From a virus: a stretch of 20,062 nt of DNA. The notes under the pieces were generated by a model. That model made no database searches and had not been told where the DNA came from. It saw only the letters and a list, made by a program, of their open reading frames with translations. Position 1 is the first letter of the stretch. The number at the start of each line of letters is the position of its first letter. Below, in pieces: positions 11,324-17,310 of the stretch. A program made the translations under genes and the position numbers. The DNA lies in IMG/VR virus record IMGVR_UViG_3300012924_000032, positions 1 to 20,062 of that record. One strand, written 5' to 3'.

Positions 11324-11461
11324 ATGGAAGAGAAGGCTGACACACGCAACCCGAAGCGCCCCGTTCGCGAGCAGCTCGAGAACAAGGCCCTCAAGAAGCA
11401 TTCCGACGACCCCCGCATGGAGACTGCCGCATATCCGGCCGGTACCGCGCCGCGCCAGTAG
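11324..11461 (+). CDS. Hypothetical small protein, 45 aa
   Basis: The first ORF after the divergent promoter pair; ATG 11324 is predicted leaderless. The product MEEKADTRNPKRPVREQLEN and on is highly charged, probably disordered or helical, and ends AGTAPRQ. No family recognised. It is separated by about 50 nt from the next gene, with a second possible promoter in between. Confidence 0.6.
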   Translation: MEEKADTRNPKRPVREQLENKALKKHSDDPRMETAAYPAGTAPRQ

Positions 11462-11474
11462 TTCAGCGTGGCGC

Positions 11475-11511
11475 TACCCTGATCCGCGGTCACTGGGTCA
11501 CAATGGGCGGC
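11475..11511 (+). promoter_or_regulatory. Possible promoter elements before the 54-aa gene
   Basis: Two candidates: TACCCT (11475-11480), and CACAAT (11499-11504) lying 7 nt before ATG 11512. The second matches the leaderless spacing. No good ribosome-binding site is present. Confidence 0.35.
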
Positions 11512-11676
11512 ATGGCTGCTGTCACACTGAATCCGTACCCCGCCGTCACGCCGCTGGTGCTGCCGTGCACGATCCTCCAGCTCCGTAACTGGGTGAAGGA
11601 AGCTGACAAGCTTCTACTGGGCGACAACGTATCCGTCATCACTGCCACGGCCACGGCCGTGTCGGTGACGGGCTAG
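11512..11676 (+). CDS. Hypothetical small protein, 54 aa
   Basis: ATG 11512 gives MAAVTLNPYPAVTPLVLPCT onward, ending with an Ala/Thr/Val strand (VSVITATATAVSVTG). An in-frame ATG at 11503 adds three residues (MGG). The stop TAG overlaps the next GTG (TAGTG). The N-terminal half is Pro-rich and hydrophobic without being a clear membrane helix. It resembles small phage proteins found among virion or head-associated genes, but no family is recognised. Confidence 0.6.
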   Translation: MAAVTLNPYPAVTPLVLPCTILQLRNWVKEADKLLLGDNVSVITATATAVSVTG

Positions 11677-11765
11677 TGGACGACCACACACTTCTGATCA
11701 TCAATCTGGTGGTCAGCGTGGTCGTCCTTCTGTTGCTGCTCATCCCCTTCGCGCGGCGGCCGTAG
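11676..11765 (+). CDS. Membrane microprotein, 29 aa, immediately upstream of Acb2
   Basis: GTG 11676 within TAGTG opens VDDHTLLIINLVVSVVVLLL, followed by LLIPFARRP: one strong transmembrane helix with an acidic N-terminus and a basic C-terminus (N-out/C-in by the positive-inside rule). Its TAG stop again overlaps the next GTG (TAGTG), coupling it to the Acb2-like gene. Overlaps on both sides and the clean membrane profile support coding. A role beside a CBASS antagonist is possible, since many CBASS effectors are membrane proteins, but that is speculation. Confidence 0.6.
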   Translation: MDDHTLLIINLVVSVVVLLLLLIPFARRP

Positions 11766-11980
11766 TGGCCTCTCAGCAAGAGCTGGACAACTGGTACGAG
11801 TACCACCCGCCCACCCCACAGCAGGGCGACGCGTACATGGCCATCCGTGCCAAGGCCAGGGAGCTGGCCGAGCTGTTCAACGACGCCGCCCCGTCGAGTG
11901 CCGACGCCACCGCCGCACACCGCAAGCTGCGCGAGGCGGTCATGGCGATGAACCTGGCGATTGCCTGCAATACCGCCTGA
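11765..11980 (+). CDS. acb2: Acb2/Tad1-hairpin family protein, predicted anti-CBASS cyclic-nucleotide sponge, 71 aa
   Basis: The sequence WYEYHPPTPQQGDAYMAIR (10-28), followed by an Ala-rich helix, a short P-S-S turn and KLREAVMAMNLAIACN (about 54-69), matches the helical-hairpin Acb2/Tad1 family: a Y-H-P-P-T-P entry, Y-x2-[IL]-R, a helix, then L-x-EAVM-x2-N-x-AIA-x-N. Acb2 proteins form oligomers that bind cyclic di- and trinucleotides made by host CD-NTases, blocking CBASS effector activation; related sponges act on Thoeris signals. Length (71 aa) is near the family norm. GTG 11765 overlaps the stop of the 29-aa membrane protein. I judge this from recalled family consensus, not from a search. 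Confidence 0.85.
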   Translation: MASQQELDNWYEYHPPTPQQGDAYMAIRAKARELAELFNDAAPSSADATAAHRKLREAVMAMNLAIACNTA

Positions 11981-12168
11981 TGGGCTTCTGGATCATGGGT
12001 ACGGCGCACCTCGGTGAGGCGCGGTGCATCTGTGGCACGAACCCCGCGGGTTGCCCGCTTCACCAGCACGTTGAGGTCGTGGCCACCCCTGATCCCATCA
12101 ACGAGTACATCGTTGATCTGGTGCGGCGCAGCGTAATTCTGCGCGTGCTGCTGCCCGCGATGGTTTGA
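11980..12168 (+). CDS. Hypothetical protein with Cys motif, 62 aa
   Basis: ATG 11980 overlaps the Acb2 stop (TGATG). The product MGFWIMGTAHLGEARCICGT contains C-x-C and a later C-P-L-H-x-H, which could bind a metal; the C-terminal part (EYIVDLVRRSVILRVLLPAM) is an amphipathic helix. No family recognised. The stop overlaps the next ATG (TGATG). Confidence 0.6.
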   Translation: MGFWIMGTAHLGEARCICGTNPAGCPLHQHVEVVATPDPINEYIVDLVRRSVILRVLLPAMV

Positions 12169-12401
12169 TGATTGCCATGCAGGGAGACACGCTCACCCGC
12201 GAAGACGAGGACGTTGCCCTCGACACCACGCCGCCAGAGATGTTCCACTACGTCCGCAAGGGCGACATGGTTCGCAGCGCCGCCGAGGGGTCGCACGTCG
12301 TGGCGCTGTGCGGCGAGGTATTCCCGGTGACCAAGGTTCCCAAGAAGAGCAGCAACGTCTGCCCCGATTGCGAGCGCCTCTTCAAGACGATGAAGCCTTG
12401 A
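12168..12401 (+). CDS. DUF3039 family protein, 77 aa
   Basis: The core HYVRKGDMVRSAAEGSHVVA, LCGEVFPVTKVPKKSS and CPDCERLF fits the actinobacterial DUF3039 pattern: an HYV-x-K start, VVALCG, a V-P-x2-P loop, then CP-x-C. The single Cys of LCG and the CPDC pair likely form a zinc site. The biochemical function of DUF3039 is not established; it is common in actinobacterial chromosomes and in actinophages. ATG 12168 overlaps the previous stop; ATG 12177 is an alternative start. It overlaps the next gene by 4 nt (TTGA). Confidence 0.75.
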   Translation: MIAMQGDTLTREDEDVALDTTPPEMFHYVRKGDMVRSAAEGSHVVALCGEVFPVTKVPKKSSNVCPDCERLFKTMKP

Positions 12402-12529
12402 CCGAGGTCGCCGTGGTGGTGCAATGGTGCGCGGGCTGTGATGCCGCGCTACCGCCGCCGGACCGGGACAAGCATGCGATTCAGGTCTGCCCGGTGTGCC
12501 TCTCCGAGCAGCCGCACCGGGGGCGGTGA
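12398..12529 (+). CDS. Small zinc-ribbon-like protein, 43 aa
   Basis: Two Cys pairs, C-A-G-C (11-14) and C-P-V-C (32-35), separated by a Pro/Asp-rich segment with a His, make a minimal treble-clef or zinc-ribbon pattern. The TTG at 12398 overlaps the previous stop (TTGA); three successive GTG codons near 12413 are alternative starts that keep all four Cys. The stop overlaps the next ATG (TGATG). Function unknown; many such phage proteins bind host proteins. Confidence 0.5.
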   Translation: MTEVAVVVQWCAGCDAALPPPDRDKHAIQVCPVCLSEQPHRGR

Positions 12530-12753
12530 TGGTCGACCACGATCCGATCCTGCCCACCGAAACCCTGGCCAAGGCGCATGACGCCGTCGACGACATGGTG
12601 GCCAAAGTCGCGGATCTCAGCAACGCCGACAGCGTGTGGATCATGGCGATGAGTTCAGTAGAGGAGCTCACGCCCGAGCAGCAGCGCCAGAATCTGGCCC
12701 TTCTTCTGACGGTGGCACTGCAACGGCTGGCCCAAATCCAGGCGTCGAAGTGA
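12529..12753 (+). CDS. Hypothetical helical protein, 74 aa
   Basis: ATG 12529 overlaps the previous stop and is preceded by GGGGGCGG. The acidic, all-helical product (MVDHDPILPTETLAKAHDAV and on, then EELTPEQQRQNLALLLTVAL) has no recognisable motif. It is the last gene of the microgene operon; about 105 bp with a promoter separate it from the Rpf gene. Confidence 0.65.
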   Translation: MVDHDPILPTETLAKAHDAVDDMVAKVADLSNADSVWIMAMSSVEELTPEQQRQNLALLLTVALQRLAQIQASK

Positions 12754-13255
<502 letters not shown>

Positions 13256-13259
<4 letters not shown>

Positions 13260-14047
13260 ACAAGCAGTGGGCCACGACCTACTTCGGTGCACACCTTCTC
13301 TGCGACGGCGTCGACATCATCCAGCGCACCATTGCCGCGCACGGCGTCTGGGAGCCGGATGTTAGCCATGTGATCGAGAAGCGGTTGCGACACGGCGATG
13401 TGTTCGTCGACGTGGGTGCCAACATCGGCTACGACTCGCTGCTGGCGGCGTCATGCGTCGGCCCCATGGGCAGCGTCGTCGCCATCGAGGCGGCACCGGC
13501 CACGTACGACCTGCTATGCAACAACATCGCGGCAAACGACTACGCCAACATCAGGCCGGTGTGGGTTGCGGTGGCCGACCGATTCGGTGAGGCAACGCTG
13601 TACGAATACGGCCCGACCAACACGGGCGCGACGACGACGATGGCCAAGCGCCGCATGTTCCGCGACGGTGATCCCGAGCGGGCGTTCCATGGGACACCGG
13701 TGGGCACCGCCACCGCTGCGCCGCTCATCGAGATCCTGTCGCCCATCGAGCGGGTACGGGCGCGCATCATCAAGATCGACGTCGAGGGCGCTGAGGGGCC
13801 CATCGTCGCGGACATCCTGAAGCACCTGGACAAATACCCCGAGAACATGGAGATCCTGGTCGAGGTAGACCCCGAGCTGTACGACTGGGACGGGCTGTTG
13901 GGCGCGCTGGTGGCCAACGACTTCGCCGCCTACCAGATCAAGAACGACTACACCGGCTACCACCAGATCAGCGACGACGTGCGACTCAAGATCCTGCTCG
14001 ACGTGCCCACCGAGCAGGTTGACCTGCTCCTGACACGCCAAATGTGA
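13256..14047 (+). CDS. FkbM-family SAM methyltransferase, 263 aa
   Basis: VFVDVGANIGYDS (49-61) is the SAM-binding motif of FkbM methyltransferases and IKIDVEGAE (172-180) is the family's second diagnostic block; AIEAAP (77-81) closes strand 2. FkbM enzymes O-methylate sugars or small-molecule hydroxyls. Length is typical (250-280). ATG 13256 overlaps the previous stop (ATGA). Separated from the minus-strand glycosylation cassette by about 2 kb and on the opposite strand, it may still act on the same glycan. The 3' end is followed by an ATGTGACAC element. Confidence 0.9.
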
Positions 14048-14091
14048 CACGCTTCCCCCATTGGCATGTGACAGCGGCTAACGTGACCTTC
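14042..14091 (+). promoter_or_regulatory. Leaderless-type promoter with ATGTGACAC element
   Basis: TAACGT (14079-14084) lies 7 nt before GTG 14092. ATGTGACAC begins at 14042, so its GTGACAC core is 35 bp upstream of the -10, exactly as in the HNH promoter; a second ATGTGACA lies at 14067. Confidence 0.45.
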
Positions 14092-14316
14092 GTGATGAAG
14101 CTGACGGTGACCGTTGAAATGGGCGGGCGTACCGCGTGCGAAGTAGTCATGATCCCTGGCAATGCGCGCAAGGACTGGCGTGCTGCCATCAGCGACGTGG
14201 CGTGCCGCATCGAGTTGGGCACGTATGGACCTCCTGGGCCCGTGCCCGACATGACGGCTGAGGACCAGCCGCGGTCGTATGCCAATCACGCATTTGGCGT
14301 ACAGCCCGATGCCTAG
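14092..14316 (+). CDS. Hypothetical protein, 74 aa
   Basis: GTG 14092 (followed at once by ATG 14095) is chosen because of the TAACGT -10 seven bases upstream; a farther GTG (14044) would overlap the promoter. The product VMKLTVTVEMGGRTACEVVM followed by a helical basic stretch is a short alpha/beta protein with no recognised family. Its last codons overlap the HTH gene by 8 nt. Confidence 0.6.
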   Translation: MMKLTVTVEMGGRTACEVVMIPGNARKDWRAAISDVACRIELGTYGPPGPVPDMTAEDQPRSYANHAFGVQPDA

Positions 14317-14488
14317 TCGCGACTACGAGCTACCGGCCCATGAGCGGGACAAGATGATCATGGAGCTGCGGCTACGCGGCTGGAGTTATCGCGCCATCGG
14401 CAAGCGCGTGGGGATGTCAGCCAACGGCGTCATGCACTCGCTGCGCCGGATGAGTGAAGGCAAGGAAGGGAGAGCCCCCCGTGGGTGA
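14309..14488 (+). CDS. Small helix-turn-helix protein, 59 aa (paralogue of 2450-2641)
   Basis: [20 protein letters not shown] leads into an HTH ([20 protein letters not shown]) and a basic tail ([16 protein letters not shown]). It aligns with the protein at 2450-2641 in the ERD, GW, I-x-KR-x-G and C-terminal basic positions. ATG 14309 overlaps the previous gene by 8 nt; a start further upstream (14279) is not favoured. Such compact HTH proteins can be regulators, terminase small-subunit-like DNA binders or transposase-derived modules. Two copies 12 kb apart suggest gene duplication with divided roles. Confidence 0.7.
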   Translation: MPSRDYELPAHERDKMIMELRLRGWSYRAIGKRVGMSANGVMHSLRRMSEGKEGRAPRG

Positions 14489-14942
14489 TGAGCAGGACCA
14501 CTTTCCGAGTGGTATCGAATGGCCGCAGGGCACGTTGACCGAGCGGCGCGCCATCTTCGTGTACGAGACCGCCAGGCAGCAGGCCGCGGCGGTCCATGCA
14601 CCCATCATTCCCGAGCCGTGGTCGCACCGCGAGCACGCGTTCACCAGTCAGTTCCTCGACGTGATCGAGATGATGTGCGGCCCCAACCGCAAGTCCGATC
14701 CCCGCGAGCTGCACGACGACTGGTGGCAGAAGTACATCGACATGGGCTGGGTGCACGGCCCCGAGCGTGACCCGGTCAAGAAGACCCACCCAGACATGGT
14801 CCCGTACGACGAGCTGGGCTGGGAGGAGCGCATGAAGGACGCGGTGTTCGTCTCGCTCTGCGAGCTGGCGCGGCAGTACATCGTCGACGAGGAGCCCGCC
14901 GCAGAAGCACTCCTCGGTCCAGCTTGGTCGGCGGCCCAGTGA
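14481..14942 (+). CDS. RyR-domain protein, 153 aa
   Basis: Residues 78-128 ([20 protein letters not shown] and on through [18 protein letters not shown]) match the RyR domain pattern: W-x6-GW-x-[YH]-GP-x-[RK]-D, then K-x-HP-x-[LM]-VPY-x-EL, then acidic/basic and a final helix. This repeat was first defined in ryanodine receptors and also occurs in bacteria and phages, where its role is not settled; ligand or nucleotide sensing has been suggested. The N-terminal part (20-75) is helical with Trp/His. GTG 14481 is preceded by GGAAGGGAGAG. The stop overlaps the next start (GTGA). Confidence 0.8.
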   Translation: MGDEQDHFPSGIEWPQGTLTERRAIFVYETARQQAAAVHAPIIPEPWSHREHAFTSQFLDVIEMMCGPNRKSDPRELHDDWWQKYIDMGWVHGPERDPVKKTHPDMVPYDELGWEERMKDAVFVSLCELARQYIVDEEPAAEALLGPAWSAAQ

Positions 14943-15646
14943 ACGCCACCTTCATCGAGACGCAGGCGCACGCCTGGGAGGAGATTCGCGAGTGGGCGCA
15001 GGAGGCCGAGGCGCAGCCGCTCATCCCGGTGCAGCCCGGTGGCAGCTGGGATGGGCCTGGAAGCAGCGTCGAGGGCACCAAGCGGCTCGTATCGGTGCTG
15101 CCAGCGCTGCTGCGGCAGATTGGCGTCACCAGCATGCTCGACATGGCCTGCGGCGACTGGAATTGGATGCGCCTCGTCGACCTGGGCCGCATCGAGTACA
15201 CCGGCTGGGATGTCGACCCCGGCCGCATCGAGCGCTGCCGAGAGCGCCTCAACACCGCTGACTTCGCGTCGCTCGATCGACCCAATGCTCAGTTCGAGCA
15301 GGTCAACGTGCTCACCGTCGACCCGGTGCTGCTGGGTGGTTGGGACCTGGTGCTGGCGCGTGACTTCTTCGCACACCTGCCCAACGACTATGTGCTCGAG
15401 ATCGTGCAGAAGCTGCGCGCCCAGGAGTCGATCTACCTACTCGCGAGCACCTACCCCAACGCGACGAACGACTTCGTGTACGACCCCAGCCAGTACGCCT
15501 GGGACGGCTACATGGAGCACCCGGTCAACCTTGAGACTGAGCCGTTCCTGCTGCGCAAGGTCGACGCCATCCCCGAGGAGTACGGTCCCGGCGGCGTGCT
15601 GACCGAGTACCACGAACTGGGCCTGTTCGAGCTGGGCCCGCCATGA
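14939..15646 (+). CDS. Class I SAM-dependent methyltransferase, 235 aa
   Basis: [12 protein letters not shown] (66-77) is motif I with an unusual C-G-D-W-N-W loop, and YTGWDVDP (about 84-91) gives the acidic residue that holds the ribose of [16 protein letters not shown] (about 137-149) corresponds to motif IV. Substrate unknown; phage relatives of this form are usually annotated only as methyltransferases. GTG 14939 overlaps the RyR gene stop (GTGA); coupling suggests a common pathway. The C-terminal [19 protein letters not shown] is beta-rich. Confidence 0.85.
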   Translation: MNATFIETQAHAWEEIREWAQEAEAQPLIPVQPGGSWDGPGSSVEGTKRLVSVLPALLRQIGVTSMLDMACGDWNWMRLVDLGRIEYTGWDVDPGRIERCRERLNTADFASLDRPNAQFEQVNVLTVDPVLLGGWDLVLARDFFAHLPNDYVLEIVQKLRAQESIYLLASTYPNATNDFVYDPSQYAWDGYMEHPVNLETEPFLLRKVDAIPEEYGPGGVLTEYHELGLFELGPP

Positions 15647-15804
15647 GCGAGATGAGCGAGCTGCCCGTCATCATATGTACGCCCAACCCGATCTTCGAGC
15701 CCCGGCAAAGCCCCTACACGCTGAGTTCGATCTTCACGCTTCGGCCAGGGCCGCCGTGGGACCGTTTGCTACGGCGAAATGCTGACCAGGGAAAATGTTC
15801 TTAA
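15643..15804 (+). CDS. Hypothetical protein, 53 aa
   Basis: ATG 15643 overlaps the methyltransferase stop (ATGA). [20 protein letters not shown] continues with FTLRPGPPWDRLL to TAA 15804. The composition is Pro-rich, with no family recognised. The 3' part is less GC-rich and could contain a promoter for the following membrane gene (an A-rich stretch then CTTAACGG). Confidence 0.5.
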   Translation: MSEMSELPVIICTPNPIFEPRQSPYTLSSIFTLRPGPPWDRLLRRNADQGKCS

Positions 15805-15829
15805 CGGACGAGCAGCGAGGAGTTAGCTA

Positions 15830-16102
15830 GTGGCCAACGCTTACATCCAGGCGATCCTTCCGAAGATTGAGAAGTTCACTCGCCAGCAACATGTATTCAG
15901 GTGGGGCACCTTCATCTTGGTGGGCGTGCTGGGCGTACTCGAACTGTGGCAGTGGTCCTGGCTCGTCCTGGGCCTCGCCGCGTTTGCCTCAATGATCGAC
16001 ATCGGCCTGGCGCTCGTCGTCGGTCAGGTAAACCCGGTGGCGTCGGACCTGCAGGCCGAGGAGGCAACACGCGCGCAGCCTGCCTCCAAGCGCGCAGCTT
16101 GA
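15830..16102 (+). CDS. Two-helix membrane protein, holin-like candidate, 90 aa
   Basis: GTG 15830 has AGGAG 9 nt upstream. Residues 26-42 (GTFILVGVLGVLELWQW) and 44-66 (LVLGLAAFASMIDIGLALVV) are two adjacent transmembrane helices; the N-terminus is amphipathic (PKIEKFTRQQ) and the C-terminus hydrophilic. Phage proteins of 70-130 aa with two helices and a charged tail are often holins, but no endolysin gene is visible next to it, so the call is tentative. It lies about 2.7 kb downstream of the Rpf gene. Confidence 0.65.
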   Translation: MANAYIQAILPKIEKFTRQQHVFRWGTFILVGVLGVLELWQWSWLVLGLAAFASMIDIGLALVVGQVNPVASDLQAEEATRAQPASKRAA

Positions 16103-16110
16103 ACGGGTCG

Positions 16111-16122
16111 CACACTGGTCTC
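16111..16122 (+). promoter_or_regulatory. Leaderless-type -10 (CACACT, 6 nt to ATG)
   Basis: CACACT (16111-16116) stands 6 nt before ATG 16123 in the 20-nt gap between two genes. No ribosome-binding sequence is present. Confidence 0.4.
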
Positions 16123-16368
16123 ATGACCTGCACGGGGTGCAGCCACCCGTTCGAGCAGCATCGATTGGGTAAGGCAAAGAGATGTGCCACGCGGATTGCG
16201 TACGGCTGGAACGAGGAGACGAAGGCGTTTGCGGGAACCGCGCCGTGCGCTTGCTCGGGCTACACCGGATCTCTTCCTGGTCACGACTGCCCGCATGAGT
16301 ACATCAGGGAGAGCGCGAAGTGCGTACATTGTCGTCACGTAATGGCAAGCGGAGGTAAGTCGGCATGA
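16123..16368 (+). CDS. Cys/His-rich zinc-binding hypothetical protein, 81 aa
   Basis: Residues 3-7 (CTGCSH), C21, C42/C44 (CAC), then HDCPHEYI and CVHCRHV make at least two metal-binding clusters in 81 residues. No known family was recognised, though C-x-GC-x-H-x-F-x-x-H starts are common in actinophage small proteins. ATG 16123 follows a leaderless-type -10. Its end overlaps the next ATG (ATGA). Confidence 0.65.
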   Translation: MTCTGCSHPFEQHRLGKAKRCATRIAYGWNEETKAFAGTAPCACSGYTGSLPGHDCPHEYIRESAKCVHCRHVMASGGKSA

Positions 16369-16517
16369 TCCTGCTCGGACTGGTGCTATTGATCCTGGGA
16401 CTCGTGTTCGGGATGCAGCTGCTTACGCTCGTCGGCGCGGTGCTCCTGGTCGTCGGCCTCACATTCGAGGCGCTGAGCCAGGTCGGTCGACCAGTTCGTG
16501 GTCGGCGGTGGTGGTGA
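16365..16517 (+). CDS. DUF6131-like small membrane protein, 50 aa
   Basis: MILLGLVLLILGLVFGMQLL then LVGAVLLVVGLTFEAL and a basic GRPVRGRRWW end: two short hydrophobic helices with G-x-x-L-x-x-[LI]-G repeats. This matches the recalled DUF6131 pattern of actinobacterial two-helix proteins. ATG 16365 has GGAGG 10 nt upstream and overlaps the previous stop. The function of the family is unknown; a membrane role is clear from composition only. Confidence 0.65.
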   Translation: MILLGLVLLILGLVFGMQLLTLVGAVLLVVGLTFEALSQVGRPVRGRRWW

Positions 16518-16852
16518 TGGAGCAGTACATGATCTTCCGCGACGGCAAGCCGGTATTCGTTCCCGTCGTCAGTCGGTCGATGCCCATGTATCCGGCCAAG
16601 GACTGGCGCGACGGCACGGGCCAGCCCACGTCGATGCGGCGCTTCTACTTCGAGCGCACCAATGACGTGAGTGGCACCAGCGGCATCGGCGTGGTGGCCG
16701 AGGGCGTGCAGTTCTCCGATGGGCGCGTGGCGCTGCGGTGGGTCACCGACTCAGGCCCGTCATCCACGGTCATCTACGACAGTGTCGAGGATGCCGAGAC
16801 CATCCACGGCCACAACGGCGGCACGCGGGTGGTGTGGGTCGATGGCGGGTAA
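16517..16852 (+). CDS. Hypothetical protein, 111 aa
   Basis: ATG 16517 lies in a TGATG overlap; three GTG codons just upstream are alternative starts. The product MEQYMIFRDGKPVFVPVVSR is beta-rich, with GVVAEGVQFSDGRVALRWVT and a final GGTRVVWVDGG strand. No family recognised. The end overlaps the probable small terminase by 11 nt, so it belongs to the packaging transcript. Its position just before terminase suggests a late or packaging-related role, inferred from context alone. Confidence 0.7.
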   Translation: MEQYMIFRDGKPVFVPVVSRSMPMYPAKDWRDGTGQPTSMRRFYFERTNDVSGTSGIGVVAEGVQFSDGRVALRWVTDSGPSSTVIYDSVEDAETIHGHNGGTRVVWVDGG

Positions 16853-17291
16853 GCCGCAGCTCAGCCGCGAGGAGCGCGAGCGCCGTGACGGCATCATCCT
16901 GAACATGTTCCTGTCCGGGGCCACCGAGCGTGACATCGCCAAGAGCCGCAGCGTCAACCTGTCGTCCAGCCGCGTGCACCGCATCATCGTCGAGCAGCTC
17001 GAGATCGCGGGCGAGCGCTTCGGGCTCATCTCCGAGAAGGCGCTCATCGTCTACTCGGAGCGGCTGGAAATGCTGCTCAAGGCCATCTGGCCCGCCGCCA
17101 TCGGAGACAAGGACCCCAAGAGCATCGAAGTGGCCCGGCGGCTGCTCGATCAGCAGGCCAAGCTGTACCAGATCAGCGACGAGCGCACAGCCATGCCCAT
17201 GCCGCCGATGGGTGACAATGAGCTGAGCGACGAAGTTGCTGAATTGAGCGAGTATCGCGAGCGGCACCGCAAGCCTCCGCAGGCGCGCTAG
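16842..17291 (+). CDS. terS: Probable terminase small subunit, 149 aa
   Basis: Residues 6-45 (LSREERERRDGIILNMFLSG then ATERDIAKSRSVN) form an HTH as in small terminases, followed by a helical oligomerisation part (about 50-115) and an acidic/basic tail (ELSDEVAELSEYRERHRKPP). The gene directly precedes the large terminase, which is the main argument. Small terminases recognise the packaging site and load DNA onto the large subunit. ATG 16842 overlaps the previous gene by 11 nt and only a weak GGTGTGGG ribosome-binding sequence is present. The frame upstream of 16842 is a shadow. Confidence 0.75.
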   Translation: MAGKPQLSREERERRDGIILNMFLSGATERDIAKSRSVNLSSSRVHRIIVEQLEIAGERFGLISEKALIVYSERLEMLLKAIWPAAIGDKDPKSIEVARRLLDQQAKLYQISDERTAMPMPPMGDNELSDEVAELSEYRERHRKPPQAR

Positions 17292-17310
17292 CAAATAGTT
17301 AGGCGCGCTA
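17281..17310 (+). repeat. Direct repeat AGGCGCGCTA, 20-bp period, before TerL start
   Basis: AGGCGCGCTA occurs at 17281-17290 and 17301-17310, separated by the AT-rich GCAAATAGTT; the first copy carries the small-terminase stop and the second abuts ATG 17311. It resembles a variant of the CAGCGCGCTA promoter element at 4735 and may be a control or DNA-binding site. Confidence 0.5.

Noticed and set aside
10624-11340. 238-codon plus-strand frame
   Set aside because: Antisense to the GT2-like gene, whose conserved WDEAFEGHGHDD motif fixes the minus strand as coding.
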